Assembly: GCA_937897005.1 (NCBI GenBank)
Contig: CALCOQ010000040.1
Location: 1 to 6,987 of the forward strand
Length of the DNA: 6,987 nucleotides
Reading direction: 5' to 3'
Source: an uncultured euryarchaeote
GTDB taxonomy: Archaea; Thermoplasmatota; Poseidoniia; Poseidoniales; Poseidoniaceae
Positions 5,657 through 6,987 of this stretch are shown here, piece after piece. The translations under genes and the position numbers were made by a program. The notes under the pieces are model-generated. The model made no database searches. It saw nothing but the letters and a program-made list of their open reading frames with translations, and had not been told where the DNA came from. Numbering within the stretch: the first letter of the stretch is position 1; each line of letters opens with the position of its first letter.

Positions 5657-6987
5657 AGATCTCGAGGTCGGCCAGATCGTCTTCAAGCTCAGAGAGTTCA
5701 TGTTCATCCACCAATGGATTGGTACTAGGGTCCAACTCTTCTCTACCGCGGTGTTCCCATTGAGCATCAATACGGGCCAATTCCTCTTCGATCCAAGCGC
5801 GTTGGTCGGCCTCCCCCGTCGTTTCTACCGCTTCACTGGGGGCGACTAGATTCTTGGCCACCAATTCAGTCTCTGGTTGTGGGTCATCTTCAGGTGGAGG
5901 AAGATTCTCCCACAGCTCCTCGACACTATCACCCTCTCCAGTGGCTGAAACCACCACTTCCGTTTCAGTCTGGCTGGCTGGAGCCTGACCCATCAGAGAG
6001 GAGGTGAGTTCCAGCATTGCATCTTCAGAGACCTCTACAGCAGGGGCCCCCCCTGGAACCTCCCACGGAAGTTTTCCACTTTTCTGGAAATCCCATAATG
6101 GACCCTGCGGGTCTTCACCAGTCAGGCCAGTCGCTTCAATCTGTGAGATCAGTTCTTCCAACACCAGCACGGTTTGTTCCAGACGAACAGCGGCACCGGC
6201 ATCGCGCTGGTCGGATTCCAGATAAATCTCATCAAGCGCCATCTGGATCAGACCACGGGCTTGACGAGCGATGTGTGGCAATGCTTCAGGGCGATTGCAT
6301 GAGAGCAGCAATTCATCGACCTGTTCGCTTGGTGCTCCAAGTCCGCTCAATTGGTCGAGCACTTGACGTAGACGTCGGAGCATGGTCACCGATTGTTCGT
6401 AATCCTCCAACATCCTCTCCAGGTCAAGCACGACCTGAGTGACGGTTTCAGCAAGCCGATTCTCCAGACGTTGTTTGACCGACCAGTTGGTCAATCCTCT
6501 GACGGTTCCGGCAGTATGAGGGGATTGTCTCTCGAGAATATCCATGACTTCGTTGGAGAGGAGATATCTGGGAGTGCGCGAAACCTCTTCGACGGTGTAT
6601 TGAATCAGTTGCAGTCCTCTTTCAACGGCTCTGTCCAAAAGGGTCACGCTGTACCCCATGGTGCGAGCATGCTCGAGTCGTTCAAGCACTGGTCCCAAGG
6701 CCTCGATTCCCATCTCTTCACCCATCAGGGCTCTGGCCAATGGCTCTTCGGACAACCGTTCGCGAATCTTCTCTGCCTCGGAGATATCAGCGACTGCATC
6801 TTCATGCGCATTGGAGAGTTCAGAAGCTCTCTTGATGAGATGGGCCAATTCACCCTCGGTCTGACCGCGTCTGGCTGCAAGGTCTCCCAATTCTCTCAGC
6901 AAGGTCTGCCGCTCACCCATCAGGTCTCGCAATTCTGCCCTCAGATGGTCAGTACGGGTTCGAACTTCTTCCCTTTCACTCAGTGAA
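5655..6987 (-). CDS. coiled-coil protein with acidic C-terminal tail, N-terminus outside the window
   Basis: I do not recognise the family. The frame is open to the right edge (443 visible residues), and the codons upstream of the TTG at 6932 continue the same charged helix (SLSEREEVRTRTDHLRAEL). The gene therefore starts beyond the window and that TTG is not a start. Residue numbers are from the visible end. Residues 1-80 form a charged, heptad-like helix; about 95-290 are further helices (PVLERLEHAR, RLENRLAETVTQVVLDLERML, LEQTVLVLEELISQIEA); then a W-containing linker (LWDFQKSGKLPWEVPGG, about 297-313); then a Glu/Asp/Pro-rich tail (about 315-443) ending in SELEDDLADLEI. There are no membrane helices, ATPase motifs or signal peptide. 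It is probably a cytosolic scaffold or partner protein. The two-helix ORF follows it and could tether it to the membrane, which is inference. The long antisense frames over this gene lack comparable structure. Confidence 0.85.
   Translation of the reverse strand, partial: SLSEREEVRTRTDHLRAELRDLMGERQTLLRELGDLAARRGQTEGELAHLIKRASELSNAHEDAVADISEAEKIRERLSEEPLARALMGEEMGIEALGPVLERLEHARTMGYSVTLLDRAVERGLQLIQYTVEEVSRTPRYLLSNEVMDILERQSPHTAGTVRGLTNWSVKQRLENRLAETVTQVVLDLERMLEDYEQSVTMLRRLRQVLDQLSGLGAPSEQVDELLLSCNRPEALPHIARQARGLIQMALDEIYLESDQRDAGAAVRLEQTVLVLEELISQIEATGLTGEDPQGPLWDFQKSGKLPWEVPGGAPAVEVSEDAMLELTSSLMGQAPASQTETEVVVSATGEGDSVEELWENLPPPEDDPQPETELVAKNLVAPSEAVETTGEADQRAWIEEELARIDAQWEHRGREELDPSTNPLVDEHELSELEDDLADLEI

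Noticed and set aside
6664..6675. Perfect 12-bp palindrome CGAGCATGCTCG
   Set aside because: It is inside the coiled-coil gene, and one or two such palindromes are expected by chance in a window of this length.
6930..6932. TTG at 6932 as the start of the minus-strand coiled-coil protein
   Set aside because: The same helix pattern continues in frame for 18 more codons to the window edge without a stop.
6393..6986. 197-aa plus-strand ORF and other antisense ORFs over the coiled-coil gene
   Set aside because: They lack ribosome sites, domain patterns or helix periodicity, while the minus frame gives a coherent charged helical protein across the whole stretch.

Overview
The window looks archaeal and most likely euryarchaeal. 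It holds a Cdc48/VCP-type AAA+ ATPase of the archaeal form, a free-standing 80-residue PRC-barrel protein, a DUF4350–DUF58 membrane gene pair, and Shine-Dalgarno sites that match the archaeal 16S 3' end well. Marine Group II (Poseidoniales) is my best guess, but that is an inference from gene content, moderate GC and general feel. No marker gene in the window proves it.

Layout. Positions 1-956 (+) hold the C-terminal half of a Cdc48 ATPase (end of D1, complete D2); its start lies left of the window. A short interval follows with a GC-rich hairpin at 1007-1031, an 80-aa PRC-barrel gene (1032-1274), and a second GC-rich hairpin (1288-1306). Positions 1369-5423 (+) form a tight three-gene run: a DUF4350-type protein with a large extracytoplasmic domain, a DUF58 protein whose ATG directly abuts the previous stop, and an unrecognised membrane protein of about eight helices that starts with GTG behind a near-perfect Shine-Dalgarno site. 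On the minus strand, a coiled-coil/acidic-tail protein enters from the right edge (6987-5655, N-terminus outside the window). It is followed by a short two-helix membrane ORF (5645-5424) that probably starts with CTG. The two strands converge with no intergenic base: the stops form TGATCA at 5421-5426.

How the genes fit together. DUF4350 and DUF58 proteins commonly occur with a MoxR-type AAA+ ATPase and other membrane proteins in poorly understood envelope-associated gene sets. Here the DUF4350, DUF58 and polytopic proteins look like one transcription unit and plausibly one membrane complex, but no MoxR gene is present inside the window. The minus-strand coiled-coil protein and the two-helix protein look like a second, separate unit. 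The PRC-barrel protein may relate to archaeal cell division (CdpB-like), which is only a family-level inference.

Most notable observations: (1) the unannotated CTG-start, two-helix ORF in the same frame as the coiled-coil gene, separated from it by one TGA; (2) two similar TTGA-led GC hairpins bracketing the PRC-barrel gene, the second resembling an IS200/IS605-type terminal hairpin; (3) the DUF4350–DUF58–eight-helix operon with an unrecognised third member. I found no tRNA, rRNA, CRISPR array or intact mobile element.
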